A stretch of 36,169 nucleotides of DNA. It comes from Oscillospiraceae bacterium (GTDB lineage: Bacteria; Bacillota; Clostridia; Oscillospirales; Ruminococcaceae). Each line of letters starts with the position of its first letter. Within the stretch, counting starts at the first letter, position 1. Made by a program: the position numbers and the translations under genes. A model generated the notes under the pieces. It saw only the letters and a list, made by a program, of their open reading frames with translations, searched no databases and was not told the DNA's origin. Of this stretch, positions 1-9,637 are shown in pieces. The stretch covers positions 1-36,169 of the forward strand of contig JAISIJ010000166.1 of the NCBI GenBank assembly GCA_031262245.1, in the 5' to 3' direction.

Positions 1-65
1 CATTTTTTGAAATTCTCCTTTGCTATACGCAACCTAAACGGTTACTCGCTGATTATTAGTTGGTT

Positions 66-242
66 TTACTTAACTATTTCCACCAAATAATCTATTTCTC
101 TGATTTTGCCTTGTGTTGCCGCATTATCGGGTTGAGTAACAGTTTTACCTATTTTAGTCAAACCTAAAGATACAGCAGTAGCAATATGGGATTTTTTACG
201 ACCCGAAATGCTTTTTACAAGTTTAATTTTTATATCTGCCAT
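66..242 (-). CDS. rpmD: 50S ribosomal protein L30
   Basis: Manual reverse translation gives MADIKIKLVKSISGRKKSHIATAVSLGLTKIGKTVTQPDNAATQGKIREIDYLVEIVK (58 aa); position in spc operon. A start codon for the next gene (probably rplO) with an upstream AGGAG lies at 3..1 at the window edge. Confidence 0.93.
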   Translation of the reverse strand: MADIKIKLVKSISGRKKSHIATAVSLGLTKIGKTVTQPDNAATQGKIREIDYLVEIVK

Positions 243-275
243 TTTTTACTCCTTTATATACTCAACGGAGTTATA

Positions 276-839
276 TTAACCCAGTATTTCTTTAACGGTT
301 TTGCCTCTTTTTTCTGCAGCCTCTTTTGCAGAGATACAGGTTGAAAGACCGTTGAAAGTTGCTCTTACAACGTTACAGGGATTATTTGAACGCAAAGATT
401 TTGTTCTGATATCTTTAATACCCGCAACTTCAAGTACCGCACGAACAGGACCGCCGGCGATAACACCTGTACCGGGAGCGGCGGGCTTTAAAAGCACTCT
501 GCCTGCACCGTAAATACCGATGTTCTCGTGAGGAATAGTTGTACCTCTCAAAGGCACTTTAATGAGATTTTTCTTGGCATCGTCAATGCCTTTACGGATA
601 GCGTCCGGAACCTCACCCGATTTACCTAAACCGAAACCGATAGTTCCTTTGCCGTCACCCACAACAACCAATGCAGAAAATTTCATAATGCGTCCGCCCT
701 TAACGGTTTTTGAAACACGTCTTATGGACACAACTTTTTCAACAAATTCGGAATTGTTTTCTCTTGCCAAAATACGCTCCTTCTTATTTGCTGTTAAGTG
801 CGGTTTACTGATAACAAAATTATCAACCCGCACTTTCAC
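276..839 (-). CDS. rpsE: 30S ribosomal protein S5
   Basis: S5 core ([49 protein letters not shown]); operon context. Confidence 0.97.
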   Translation of the reverse strand: MKVRVDNFVISKPHLTANKKERILARENNSEFVEKVVSIRRVSKTVKGGRIMKFSALVVVGDGKGTIGFGLGKSGEVPDAIRKGIDDAKKNLIKVPLRGTTIPHENIGIYGAGRVLLKPAAPGTGVIAGGPVRAVLEVAGIKDIRTKSLRSNNPCNVVRATFNGLSTCISAKEAAEKRGKTVKEILG

Positions 840-881
840 AAATATTTTTTAATTTTTTATTCGCAATTTTTAGGTCTATCG

Positions 882-1125
882 AAAATAAATCAAACTAAAC
901 ACAACAACAATAATTGCCCGTGTAGTCAAAATAAATCATTCTAAACACAACCGCAATAATAGTCAGTGCAGTCAAAATAAATCATTCTAAACACAACTAC
1001 AATAATCGCCCGTGTAGTTAAAATAAATCATTCTAAACACAACTACAATAATTGCCCATGTAGTCAAAATAAATCTTTCTAAACACAACCACAATAATCG
1101 CCCGTGTAGTTAAAATAAATCAATC
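882..1125 (-). repeat. 46-bp tandem repeat, 5 full units plus a partial, in the rplR-rpsE spacer
   Basis: Units at 882-927, 928-973, 974-1019, 1020-1065, 1066-1111, partial from 1112; plus-strand unit aaaataaatcattctaaacacaactacaataatcgcccgtgtagt(t/c). Confidence 0.97.
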
Positions 1126-1165
1126 CTAAAAATATGCCGCGAAATACAAGCGGATGTTATCCGCA

Positions 1166-1525
1166 TTAGAACTTCAACCCTGCTTCACGAGCTGCATCAG
1201 CTAATGCTTGAACACGTCCGTGATAGAGATAACCTCCACGGTCGAATACAACTTCGGTAATGCCTTTTTCAACTGCAAGTTTACCGACAGCCGCACCTAC
1301 TGATTTAGCACCGTCAATATTACCGCCGTTTTCGGTTACACCTTTTTGTAAACTGTTAGCAGACACTAAAGTAACACCGTTTATATCGTCGATAATTTGT
1401 GCGTATATGTGTTTTGAAGAGCGAAAAACATTAAGACGTGGACGTTCGGGAGTGCCTGAAACTTTGGAACGAACACGCAAATGTCTTTTAAGCCTTGCTT
1501 TGTTACTGTCAAATTGTTTAACCAT
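1166..1525 (-). CDS. rplR: 50S ribosomal protein L18
   Basis: [34 protein letters not shown]; operon context. Confidence 0.97.
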   Translation of the reverse strand: MVKQFDSNKARLKRHLRVRSKVSGTPERPRLNVFRSSKHIYAQIIDDINGVTLVSANSLQKGVTENGGNIDGAKSVGAAVGKLAVEKGITEVVFDRGGYLYHGRVQALADAAREAGLKF

Positions 1526-1540
1526 TGTTTAGAACACCTC

Positions 1541-2092
1541 CTATTTCTTACCTTTACCTGTTTTACCCTCTTTACGGATAATATATTCACCGTGATAGCG
1601 TACACCTTTGCCTTTATAAGGTTCGGGAGGACGTTTGCCTCTGATTTCAGCAGAGAATTGACCCACTTTTTGCTTATCAATACCTGAAACTATGATAATA
1701 CGACCTTCTTTATCAGTTACAGCAGTTGTAATATCTTCGGTATCTTCAACGATAACTTCGTGAGAATAACCTAATTTCATAATAAGCTGTTTGCCTTTTT
1801 TCTCGCAACGATAACCAACACCCTCAACATCCAATTGTTTGGTATAACCGTTGGTAACACCCTCAACCATATTAGCTAAGAGAGTACGGGTTAAACCGTG
1901 GAGTGAGCGATTGATATTCTCATCATTTGGACGTGTTAAAGTTACAACACCGTCTGCAAAATTCAGAGTAATATTTTTATGAAGTTGTCTTGTTAATGTT
2001 CCTTTGGGACCTTTAACGGTAACAAAATTGTCAACGTTGGTATATTCAACACCCGCAGGAATTACAACAGGTTTTTTGCCTATTCGTGACAT
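1541..2092 (-). CDS. rplF: 50S ribosomal protein L6
   Basis: [15 protein letters not shown]...[11 protein letters not shown]...[21 protein letters not shown]. Confidence 0.97.
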   Translation of the reverse strand: MSRIGKKPVVIPAGVEYTNVDNFVTVKGPKGTLTRQLHKNITLNFADGVVTLTRPNDENINRSLHGLTRTLLANMVEGVTNGYTKQLDVEGVGYRCEKKGKQLIMKLGYSHEVIVEDTEDITTAVTDKEGRIIIVSGIDKQKVGQFSAEIRGKRPPEPYKGKGVRYHGEYIIRKEGKTGKGKK

Positions 2093-2164
2093 TTTTTTCT
2101 CCTTTTGGAATTCTGATTAATGAAAATTAACCATACTACCTTTTTTAAGATAATTGAAAAACAA

Positions 2165-2563
2165 TTACCAAATAAATGCTAAAACTTCGCCGCCCACGTT
2201 TAATTCACGAGCTTTTTTGTCTGTCATAATACCTTTTGAAGTGGAGATTATAGCAGTTCCCAAACCTTTACGCACTTTGGGCATTTCAGCACAGCCGGAA
2301 TACATACGCAAACCGGGTTTGCTGACACGACGAAGACCTGTAATTACAGGTGTTTTGTTATCGGTATATTTAAGTGTAATTCTGATTATACCCTGTTGAC
2401 TGTCTTCTAAAACTTGAAAAGATTTAACATAACCCTCATCTACAAGGATTTGAGTTATAGATTTCTTAAGGTTAGATGCAGGAACGTCAACAGTAGCTTT
2501 TTTTGCAGAATTTGCATTACGGATTCTTGTAAGCAAGTCTGCAATTGTATCTGTAATTTGCAT
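2165..2563 (-). CDS. rpsH: 30S ribosomal protein S8
   Basis: [18 protein letters not shown]...[26 protein letters not shown]. Confidence 0.97.
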   Translation of the reverse strand: MQITDTIADLLTRIRNANSAKKATVDVPASNLKKSITQILVDEGYVKSFQVLEDSQQGIIRITLKYTDNKTPVITGLRRVSKPGLRMYSGCAEMPKVRKGLGTAIISTSKGIMTDKKARELNVGGEVLAFIW

Positions 2564-2700
2564 TTTTTCTCTTCCTCCTAACTATGGGAGAATTATTTTA
2601 ATTTAATTAATATATAGTGTTCGATAGGGAGTTATGCAGTAATAAAGGAACAGCGAGATATATTCACCTCATCGCACCCACCTGCACCCCCGCACCCTCT

Positions 2701-2886
2701 CTACCAACTTGCTTTACGAACACCGGGGATTTGACCGTCGTGAGCTAACTCTCTGAAACAGATACGGCAAACGCCGAATTTACGCAGATAAGCGTGAGGG
2801 CGACCGCAGATTTTACATCTGTTATATTTTCTTGTTGAAAATTTCGGGGTAGCCTGTTGTTTGTTAATCATCGCTTTTTTTGCCAT
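2701..2886 (-). CDS. rpsZ: 30S ribosomal protein S14, zinc-binding type Z
   Basis: 61 aa, [38 protein letters not shown]. Confidence 0.97.
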   Translation of the reverse strand: MAKKAMINKQQATPKFSTRKYNRCKICGRPHAYLRKFGVCRICFRELAHDGQIPGVRKASW

Positions 2887-2894
2887 AATTTCAC

Positions 2895-3434
2895 CTACTT
2901 TTCAAAGGGAGCACCGAGAAGTGAAAGCAATTCTTTAGCTTCCTCATCGGTTTTCGCCGTTGTAACAAAGTTTATATCCATACCGCGGACTTTATCAATT
3001 TTATCATATTCAATTTCGGGGAATATGAGTTGCTCTTTAATGCCTGTGGAATAGTTGCCTTTACCATCGAATGAGTTAGCATTAATACCACGGAAGTCAC
3101 GAACACGAGGGAAGTTAATGTTAAAGAGTTTATCAACAAACTCGTACATTTTCTCACCTCTGAGAGTAACTTTAACACCGATAGGCATACCTTGACGCAA
3201 TTTGAAGTTAGCAACGGATTTTTTAGCTTTACAAACTATAGGTCTTTGACCTGTAATTGTAGATAAATCCGTAATAATAGCGTCAATAACCTTGGTATTT
3301 TCTTTCGCTTCGCCTGCACCGACATTTATAACAACTTTATCAAGTTTTGGTATTTGCATATTACTTTTGTAACCGAACTTTTTAAAGAGTGCAGGAGCAA
3401 CGGTAGATTTATAGAATTCTTTTAAACGTGCCAT
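2895..3434 (-). CDS. rplE: 50S ribosomal protein L5
   Basis: [43 protein letters not shown]. Confidence 0.97.
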   Translation of the reverse strand: MARLKEFYKSTVAPALFKKFGYKSNMQIPKLDKVVINVGAGEAKENTKVIDAIITDLSTITGQRPIVCKAKKSVANFKLRQGMPIGVKVTLRGEKMYEFVDKLFNINFPRVRDFRGINANSFDGKGNYSTGIKEQLIFPEIEYDKIDKVRGMDINFVTTAKTDEEAKELLSLLGAPFEK

Positions 3435-3608
3435 TATTTTCTCCTCTCCGAGAATTGTGTGTGCATTTAACAGGGAATAGTGAGATAAGAGTAAGGTGTT
3501 TTTCAGAGAAAATTTTACTGAAATTTCTCACTGAACCTCTCTTCTCTATTTCTCCAATCCGCCCCCCTTACACAGCACCCTCGAATTGCTTTCGCTTGAA
3601 TTTTTTTA

Positions 3609-3959
3609 TCAGAACGTTTTGCTGCATTTTTTGCAGGTACGCACTTTGATTGTTTTGTCGCCGTCTTGGGTAAATGTGTGAGCAATACGAGTGGGTTTAC
3701 CGCAATGAGGGCATACAACTTGAACTTTACAAGCATAGATAGGGCTTTCAACCGTAACAATACTGCCTGATTGACCGGCACGACCGGGTTTAAGGTGTTT
3801 TGTTACAAGATTAAAACCTTCAACGATAACTTTACCTTCTTTAGGGCTGACTTCGAGTACTTTACCTTCACGTCTTTTACCTGTGGGGGTATATTTATAC
3901 TCTTGTTTGCCTGTGAGAAGTACAACGGTATCGTCTTTTCTGACATTAAGTTTAGGCAT
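3609..3959 (-). CDS. rplX: 50S ribosomal protein L24 (start trimmed to MPKLNVRKDD)
   Basis: KOW domain plus C-terminal CxxC...CxxC; AGGAGG upstream of ATG at 3959; the longer ORF would overlap rplN. Confidence 0.95.
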   Translation of the reverse strand: MPKLNVRKDDTVVLLTGKQEYKYTPTGKRREGKVLEVSPKEGKVIVEGFNLVTKHLKPGRAGQSGSIVTVESPIYACKVQVVCPHCGKPTRIAHTFTQDGDKTIKVRTCKKCSKTF

Positions 3960-3972
3960 TATTTTAATCCTC

Positions 3973-4341
3973 CTAAAGAACTTCGGGAGCAAGGCTGAGA
4001 ATTTTAGTGAATTGTTTTTCTCTTAATTCTCTTGCAACAGGCCCAAAGATACGAGTACCTCTCGGGTTTTTATCTTCTTTAACGATAACAGCGGCATTGT
4101 CGTCAAAACGGATATAAGTTCCGTCTTCACGTCTTAAAGCAGCGGCTGTACGCACAACAACGCATTTAACAACGTCGCCTTTTTTAACAGTACCACCGGG
4201 AGTAGCTTTTTTTACGGAAGCTACAATGATGTCACCGACACTTGCATAACGTTTTCTTGTACCGCCTAAAACTCTGATACACATAAGCTCTTTAGCACCT
4301 GTATTATCAGCAGATTTCAGGTAGGTTTGCATCTGTACCAA
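3973..4341 (-). CDS. rplN: 50S ribosomal protein L14
   Basis: [27 protein letters not shown]. Confidence 0.97.
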   Translation of the reverse strand: MVQMQTYLKSADNTGAKELMCIRVLGGTRKRYASVGDIIVASVKKATPGGTVKKGDVVKCVVVRTAAALRREDGTYIRFDDNAAVIVKEDKNPRGTRIFGPVARELREKQFTKILSLAPEVL

Positions 4342-4378
4342 TGTTGTTCTCTCCTTTCGAGAGTAATAAAATAGTATT

Positions 4379-4645
4379 CTATTTAGCTTTTTCGATTATT
4401 GAAATAACACGCCAACGTTTATCCTTTGAAATAGGACGAGTTTCCATAACTTCAACGGTATCGCCGATATGACATTCATTATTTTCGTCGTGAGCTTTAA
4501 ATTTCTTAGTTTGCTTAACGATTTTCTTATATAAAGGGTGTTGTACATTATCAACAATAGCAATTACGACAGTTTTGTCCATTTTATTACTGACAACTTT
4601 ACCCACACGGGTTTTGCGTAAATTTCTTTGAACACTCTCAGCCAT
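4379..4645 (-). CDS. rpsQ: 30S ribosomal protein S17
   Basis: [47 protein letters not shown]. Confidence 0.97.
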   Translation of the reverse strand: MAESVQRNLRKTRVGKVVSNKMDKTVVIAIVDNVQHPLYKKIVKQTKKFKAHDENNECHIGDTVEVMETRPISKDKRWRVISIIEKAK

Positions 4646-4708
4646 TTTTTTATAATCCCCTCCAATCTTTTGGGAGTAAATTCAACCTTACGGTATTCTT
4701 TCAAACAA

Positions 4709-4921
4709 TTACTCTGCAGAAGCTGATAATTCCAGTTGTCTTTGATAAGTTTTAACTCTTGCAATTTCCTTTTTAACAGCTTTTAAGCGAGAAGTATTTT
4801 CAAGTTTATTGACAGAATGTTGAAAACGGAGGTTGAACAGAGTTTGTTTAAGTTCGAGCAATTTATCAGCAAGCTCTTCAGCAGTTAACTCTGCAATTGC
4901 TCCACGTTCGTCACGTTTCAT
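4709..4921 (-). CDS. rpmC: 50S ribosomal protein L29
   Basis: LTAEELADKLLELKQTLFNLRFQHSVNKLENTSRLKAVKKEIARVKT. Confidence 0.96.
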   Translation of the reverse strand: MKRDERGAIAELTAEELADKLLELKQTLFNLRFQHSVNKLENTSRLKAVKKEIARVKTYQRQLELSASAE

Positions 4922-5358
4922 TATTCTTTGTCCTCCTCTGCCTTATTCAATTTCTCTGCCTTAACAAATTTACATTTTACAGGTAATTTGTGCATAGCAA
5001 GACGCATAGCCTCTCTTGCAGCCTCTTCGGAAACGCCTGCTATTTCAAACATAACACGGCCCGGTTTAACGACTGCAACCCAGTATTCGGGAGAACCTTT
5101 ACCAGAGCCCATACGTGTTTCAGCGGGTTTTTCGGTAACGGGTTTATCGGGGAATATTTTAATCCAAACTTGACCGCCACGTTTGATATAACGTGTCATA
5201 GCAATACGGGCAGCCTCGATTTGGTTGGAAGTAATCCAAGACGGCTCGAGAGCCTGTAAACCGAATTCACCATTGGAAACGGTATTACCTCTGTAGGCTT
5301 TACCTGTCATACGACCTCTGTGAACTCTGCGGTATTTAACTCTTTTTGGAAGCAGCAT
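4921..5358 (-). CDS. rplP: 50S ribosomal protein L16
   Basis: [25 protein letters not shown]; overlaps adjacent starts by 1 nt. Confidence 0.97.
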   Translation of the reverse strand: MLLPKRVKYRRVHRGRMTGKAYRGNTVSNGEFGLQALEPSWITSNQIEAARIAMTRYIKRGGQVWIKIFPDKPVTEKPAETRMGSGKGSPEYWVAVVKPGRVMFEIAGVSEEAAREAMRLAMHKLPVKCKFVKAEKLNKAEEDKE

Positions 5359-6311
5359 TATTCGTTACCTCCTTCTTTAACAGTTTGTTGTGCTAGAGCG
5401 GGAGTAGTATCAGCTTGAGGACGGGGACGGTTATTATATTGAGGACGAGCTTGTGCGGGTCTGTTACCGCCTTGTCCTCCTTGACCGCCGCCTTGCCCAC
5501 CTTGACCGTTTTGGTATCTTGTATTACCTTGAGAACGATTGCCGTAGCCGCCGCGACCTTGACCCCCTTGACCGCCTCTGCCGCCTTGACCACCTTGCCC
5601 ACCTTGACCTCTGCCGCCGCCTTTTCTGAATCCATTGTTAGGTCTTTGAGGTTGTTCGGGTACTCTTGCACCTTTCTCACCTTTAAGAACTTCACCTTTA
5701 TAAATCCAGATTTTAACACCGATTTTGCCGTAAGTGGTATCAGCTTCCGCAAAACCGTAGTCAATGTCGGCACGAATGGTTTGGAGCGGAATAGTACCTT
5801 CTTTATAGGTTTCGGAACGAGCGATTTCAGCACCGCCCAAACGTCCGCTTACCATAGTTTTAATACCTTTTGCTCCTGCTTTCATAGAACGGCTGATAGC
5901 TTGTTTTGTTGCACGTCTGAAAGAAACACGTTCTTCCAAGTCTTTAGCAACTTTTTCAGCAACCAATTGAGCATTGGTATCGGTATTTTTTACTTCAAGA
6001 ATGTTAAGATAAACAGTTTTCTTAGTCATTTTCTCAAGTTGAGCTTTAAGTTTATCTATAGTTTCGCCGCCTTTGCCGATAGCAATACCGGGTCTGGCAC
6101 AGTGGATATTAATTCTGACTTTTTCACCGCCGAATCTCTCGATTTCGATTTTCGGAATACCGGTGTCTTTTAATTTCTTTTTCAGAATTTCGCGTATTTT
6201 ATAATCTTCAACGAGAGTATCACCGAATTCTGCTTTGTTAGCAAACCAGCGACTGTCCCAATCGGTTATAACGCCAACGCGTAAGCCGTGTGGATTAACC
6301 TTTTGTCCCAT
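5358..6311 (-). CDS. rpsC: 30S ribosomal protein S3 with long Gly/Gln/Arg-rich C-terminal extension
   Basis: [26 protein letters not shown]...[12 protein letters not shown] followed by ~100 aa [14 protein letters not shown] low complexity. Confidence 0.97.
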   Translation of the reverse strand: MGQKVNPHGLRVGVITDWDSRWFANKAEFGDTLVEDYKIREILKKKLKDTGIPKIEIERFGGEKVRINIHCARPGIAIGKGGETIDKLKAQLEKMTKKTVYLNILEVKNTDTNAQLVAEKVAKDLEERVSFRRATKQAISRSMKAGAKGIKTMVSGRLGGAEIARSETYKEGTIPLQTIRADIDYGFAEADTTYGKIGVKIWIYKGEVLKGEKGARVPEQPQRPNNGFRKGGGRGQGGQGGQGGRGGQGGQGRGGYGNRSQGNTRYQNGQGGQGGGQGGQGGNRPAQARPQYNNRPRPQADTTPALAQQTVKEGGNE

Positions 6312-6454
6312 TTGGTGTTTCTCCTTATTATAGCGTTGTATAGCCCTTAATAATCAGTTTTTACAAAGTGCCGTGTGTTCCATAACAGTTACAGGGGTAA
6401 TTTTTGATTTTGAGAGTTTAGAATAAACATTCCGAAATCCCCTGTTATTAAAAC

Positions 6455-6811
6455 TCAGGCAGCTTTTTCTTTTAAAACGATAGTGATATGAGAGGTTCTT
6501 TTGTTAATTCTAAATGCACGACCTTGAGCACGGGGCATAATACGTTTCATAATCATACCCGGTGTTACAAAACAAGTAGCAACATAGAGATTGTCAACAC
6601 TCATAAAGTGGTTGTTTTCTGCATTTGCCGCAGCGGATGCAACTAATTTCTTTAAAGGTTCACAAGCAGCTTTAGGTGTATATTGTAAAATAGCATAAAC
6701 TTCTTCAAGTGATTTATTTCTGATTTGGTCCAAAACAATTTGAACCTTTCTCGGAGAAATTCTCACGTTACGCAAAATTGCTTTTGCTTGAGGTTGAGTA
6801 TATTCAGCCAA
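6455..6811 (-). CDS. rplV: 50S ribosomal protein L22 (TTG start)
   Basis: AKAILRNVRISPRKVQIVLDQIRNKS; start codon at 6811 reads TTG; SD AAGGAGG lies in the end of pyrE. Confidence 0.96.
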   Translation of the reverse strand: MAEYTQPQAKAILRNVRISPRKVQIVLDQIRNKSLEEVYAILQYTPKAACEPLKKLVASAAANAENNHFMSVDNLYVATCFVTPGMIMKRIMPRAQGRAFRINKRTSHITIVLKEKAA

Positions 6812-6814
6812 TTT

Positions 6815-7456
6815 TTATTCCTCCTTCGCTCCGTATTGATTGAGATATTCTTGGATTTTCTCTGCATATTCATTATTTGACTTTTTCAGATAATCAACAA
6901 TATCAGATGTTTTAATAATAGAATAAACAGGAATACCGTATTCTTTGCTGATTTGCTTTGTTGCGGAAATATCGGTATTAATCCCCTTTTCCATTCTGTC
7001 CACAGAAATAAACAAAGCAACAATTTCAGCATTAATATTAAGCTTTTTTAATAACTCTATTGTTTCTTTAATAGAAGTACCTGCTGTAGTAACGTCTTCG
7101 ATTATTGCGATACGGTCACCGTTTTGCGGTATATGCCCCAAAAAAGAGCCTGTATCACCGTGGTCTTTGACTTCTTTACGGTTAAAGGAAACTTTCGGGA
7201 AACTCTCCAGCATAGTAGCTGTAATGCTTGCCAAAGGAATACCTTTATAAGCCGGACCGTAGAGTACATTAAAATCTGTTTGGTTTTGTTCGATAAGCTC
7301 GGTATAATAAGAACAAAGAGTTTTTAAACTTTTGCCGTTATCATATCGTCCCGTATTTACAAAGTAAGGCGAGGAGCGACCGCTTTTCAGAGTGAAATCT
7401 CCGAAAAGCAATGCCTCACACTCAATCATAAATTTTATAAAATCATTTTTATTCAT
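6815..7456 (-). CDS. pyrE: Orotate phosphoribosyltransferase
   Basis: FGDFTLKSGRSSPYFVNTGRYDNG, YGPAYKGIPLA, FNRKEVKDHGDTGSFLG, PRPP motif IAIIEDVTTAGTS. Confidence 0.93.
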   Translation of the reverse strand: MNKNDFIKFMIECEALLFGDFTLKSGRSSPYFVNTGRYDNGKSLKTLCSYYTELIEQNQTDFNVLYGPAYKGIPLASITATMLESFPKVSFNRKEVKDHGDTGSFLGHIPQNGDRIAIIEDVTTAGTSIKETIELLKKLNINAEIVALFISVDRMEKGINTDISATKQISKEYGIPVYSIIKTSDIVDYLKKSNNEYAEKIQEYLNQYGAKEE

Positions 7457-7462
7457 TTGCTA

Positions 7463-7747
7463 TTACTTCTTACCGTTATTACTTGCTTTGCTGCCTGCGT
7501 GACCTTTAAAGGTACGAGTAGGTGCAAATTCACCGAGTTTGTGACCTACCATATCGTCTGTAACATAAACGGGAATGTGTTTCTTTCCGTCGTGAACAGC
7601 GAAAGTATGACCTACAAAATCAGGGAATATAGTCGAAGAACGGCTCCAAGTTTTTAAAACTGTTTTTTCGCCTTTATCGTTCAAGTCGCGAACTCTTTTC
7701 AGGAGAACTTCTTGGACAAAAGGCCCTTTTTTAATACTTCTGCTCAT
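7463..7747 (-). CDS. rpsS: 30S ribosomal protein S19
   Basis: [19 protein letters not shown]...[29 protein letters not shown]. Confidence 0.97.
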   Translation of the reverse strand: MSRSIKKGPFVQEVLLKRVRDLNDKGEKTVLKTWSRSSTIFPDFVGHTFAVHDGKKHIPVYVTDDMVGHKLGEFAPTRTFKGHAGSKASNNGKK

Positions 7748-7762
7748 TTAGTTTTCCCCTCC

Positions 7763-8596
7763 TTACTTAGCGTTTCTGCGTTTTACTATATATTTATCAG
7801 TTGATTTATTTTTCTTGCGTGTCTTATGACCCAGAGTAGGTTTACCCCAAGGTGACACAGGACCGGGACGACCGATAGGTGATTTACCCTCACCACCGCC
7901 GTGGGGGTGGTCACAGGGGTTCATAACTGAACCGCGGACTGTAGGACGAATACCCATATGACGGATTCTGCCGGCTTTACCGTAAGAAACGTTTTCGTGG
8001 TCGATATTTGAAACTTGACCGACAGTTGCTTTACAGTTAATTGATACCTTACGCATTTCATTTGAGGGCAGACGAACTGTTGCAAAAGCACCCTCTTTTG
8101 CCACAAGTTGAGCCATACAACCGGCAGCTCTTACTAATTGAGCACCTCTGCCTGCGTATAATTCAATATTGTGGATAAAAGTACCCACGGGGATATTCAA
8201 GAGCGGCAAAGTATTGCCGGGTTTAATATCGGCATCTGCACCTGTACGGATTACATCTCCGACTTTCAAGCCGTGAGGAGCAACAATATAGGATTTTTTA
8301 CCACTTTCATATTGAACCAAAGCGATAAATGCAGAACGGTTAGGGTCATATTCCAATGTTAAAACAGTAGCATTTTCACCCTCAACCTGTCTTTTAAAGT
8401 CAATAATTCTGTATTTTTTTCTGTTACCGCCGCCTTGATGACGTACTGTAATTCTGCCGTAGCTGTTACGACCGCTTTTCTTTTTGAGCGGTTGTAACAG
8501 AGATTTCTCGGGTTCTACTTTCGAGAGAACGGAGTAATCTGTTACAGTCATTTGGCGTCTTGCAGGGGTAGTAGGTTTATATTGCTTAATCGCCAT
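7763..8596 (-). CDS. rplB: 50S ribosomal protein L2
   Basis: [22 protein letters not shown]...[37 protein letters not shown]. Confidence 0.98.
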   Translation of the reverse strand: MAIKQYKPTTPARRQMTVTDYSVLSKVEPEKSLLQPLKKKSGRNSYGRITVRHQGGGNRKKYRIIDFKRQVEGENATVLTLEYDPNRSAFIALVQYESGKKSYIVAPHGLKVGDVIRTGADADIKPGNTLPLLNIPVGTFIHNIELYAGRGAQLVRAAGCMAQLVAKEGAFATVRLPSNEMRKVSINCKATVGQVSNIDHENVSYGKAGRIRHMGIRPTVRGSVMNPCDHPHGGGEGKSPIGRPGPVSPWGKPTLGHKTRKKNKSTDKYIVKRRNAK

Positions 8597-8704
8597 TTAC
8601 TTTTTTCTCCTTATTTGTGCTTTTGTATATTTTCATATTAAAGCACACCTTTTTATTATCAGAGTTAGGAACTCTATAATTCTATCCGTTATACTGAAAA
8701 GAAA

Positions 8705-8998
8705 TCAGTGTAAGCTGTCAAAGAATTCAATGGTTTTGTCGCCTTTAAGGGTAACGATAGCTTTTTTCCAGCTTGCGGTTTTACCCTCAAAACGACCCAT
8801 TTTTTTAATACGACCGCGAACGTTCATAGTGTGAACCGACGCAACGTCAACATTAAAAAGGGTTTCAACAGCGGATTTTATCTCAAATTTATTAGCATCT
8901 TTTGCAACTCTGAAAGTGTATTTGCCTTGTTCGAGCAAATCAACACTGCGTTCTGTAATAACAGGTTTAACGATAATATCTTGTGGTAATCTGTTCAT
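8705..8998 (-). CDS. rplW: 50S ribosomal protein L23
   Basis: DIIVKPVITERSVDLLEQGKYTFRVAKDANKFEIKSAVETLFNV. Confidence 0.97.
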   Translation of the reverse strand: MNRLPQDIIVKPVITERSVDLLEQGKYTFRVAKDANKFEIKSAVETLFNVDVASVHTMNVRGRIKKMGRFEGKTASWKKAIVTLKGDKTIEFFDSLH

Positions 8999-9621
8999 TA
9001 GGCATACACCTCCTCAATTTTTGTAAGAGCTGATTTAACTACAATGAGTTTTTCATAATTAAGAATATCGTAAACACAGAGTGTGTTTGTAAGAGTTACT
9101 GCAATACCGGGGATATTTCTTGCAGAATTAACAATTTTAGTATCTGCATCCGGGATTACGATTAACGCTTTTTTACCGACATTCAACGCATTAAGCATTG
9201 CAACAATAGTTTTTGTTTTGTATTCTTCTGTTGTCAAAGTATCAAGAACAATTAAGTTATTGTCAAGAACTTTTGAAGAGAGCGCGGATTTCATTGCAAG
9301 TCTGCGTTGTTTTTTGTTGATAGTAAAATTATACTTACGGGGTTTAGGGCCTAAAGCAATACCGCCGTGAACCCATTGCGGTGAACGTGTTGACCCTTGA
9401 CGAGCGTGACCCGTTCCTTTTTGACGCCAAGGTTTTTTACCGCCGCCGCTTACCTCTGTTCTTGTGAGGGTTGATTGAGTACCCTGACGTTGGTTAGCGA
9501 GATAATTTACTACCATTGCGTGCATTACAGCTTTATTCGGAGTAATACCGAAAACTGCATCGTTTAATTCTGTTTGGGATATTTCCTTACCGGTCATATC
9601 GTAAACTGCTACTTTAGCCAA
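8998..9621 (-). CDS. rplD: 50S ribosomal protein L4
   Basis: NQRQGTQSTLTRTEVSGGGKKPWRQKGTGHARQGSTRSPQWVHGG. Confidence 0.97.
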   Translation of the reverse strand: MAKVAVYDMTGKEISQTELNDAVFGITPNKAVMHAMVVNYLANQRQGTQSTLTRTEVSGGGKKPWRQKGTGHARQGSTRSPQWVHGGIALGPKPRKYNFTINKKQRRLAMKSALSSKVLDNNLIVLDTLTTEEYKTKTIVAMLNALNVGKKALIVIPDADTKIVNSARNIPGIAVTLTNTLCVYDILNYEKLIVVKSALTKIEEVYA

Positions 9622-9637
9622 TTTTCGTCACTCCTTT

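Noticed and set aside
301-852. Plus-strand ORFs over rpsE and similar antisense ORFs throughout the ribosomal operon
   Set aside because: Antisense to certain ribosomal genes; compositional by-products.
882-1125. CRISPR array
   Set aside because: The whole 46-bp period is conserved; there are no unique spacers and no cas genes.
5415-6173. 252-aa plus-strand ORF (and 5393-5833 minus) overlapping rpsC
   Set aside because: Shadow frames of the S3 gene and its Gly/Gln-rich repeat; low-complexity, no RBS or family.
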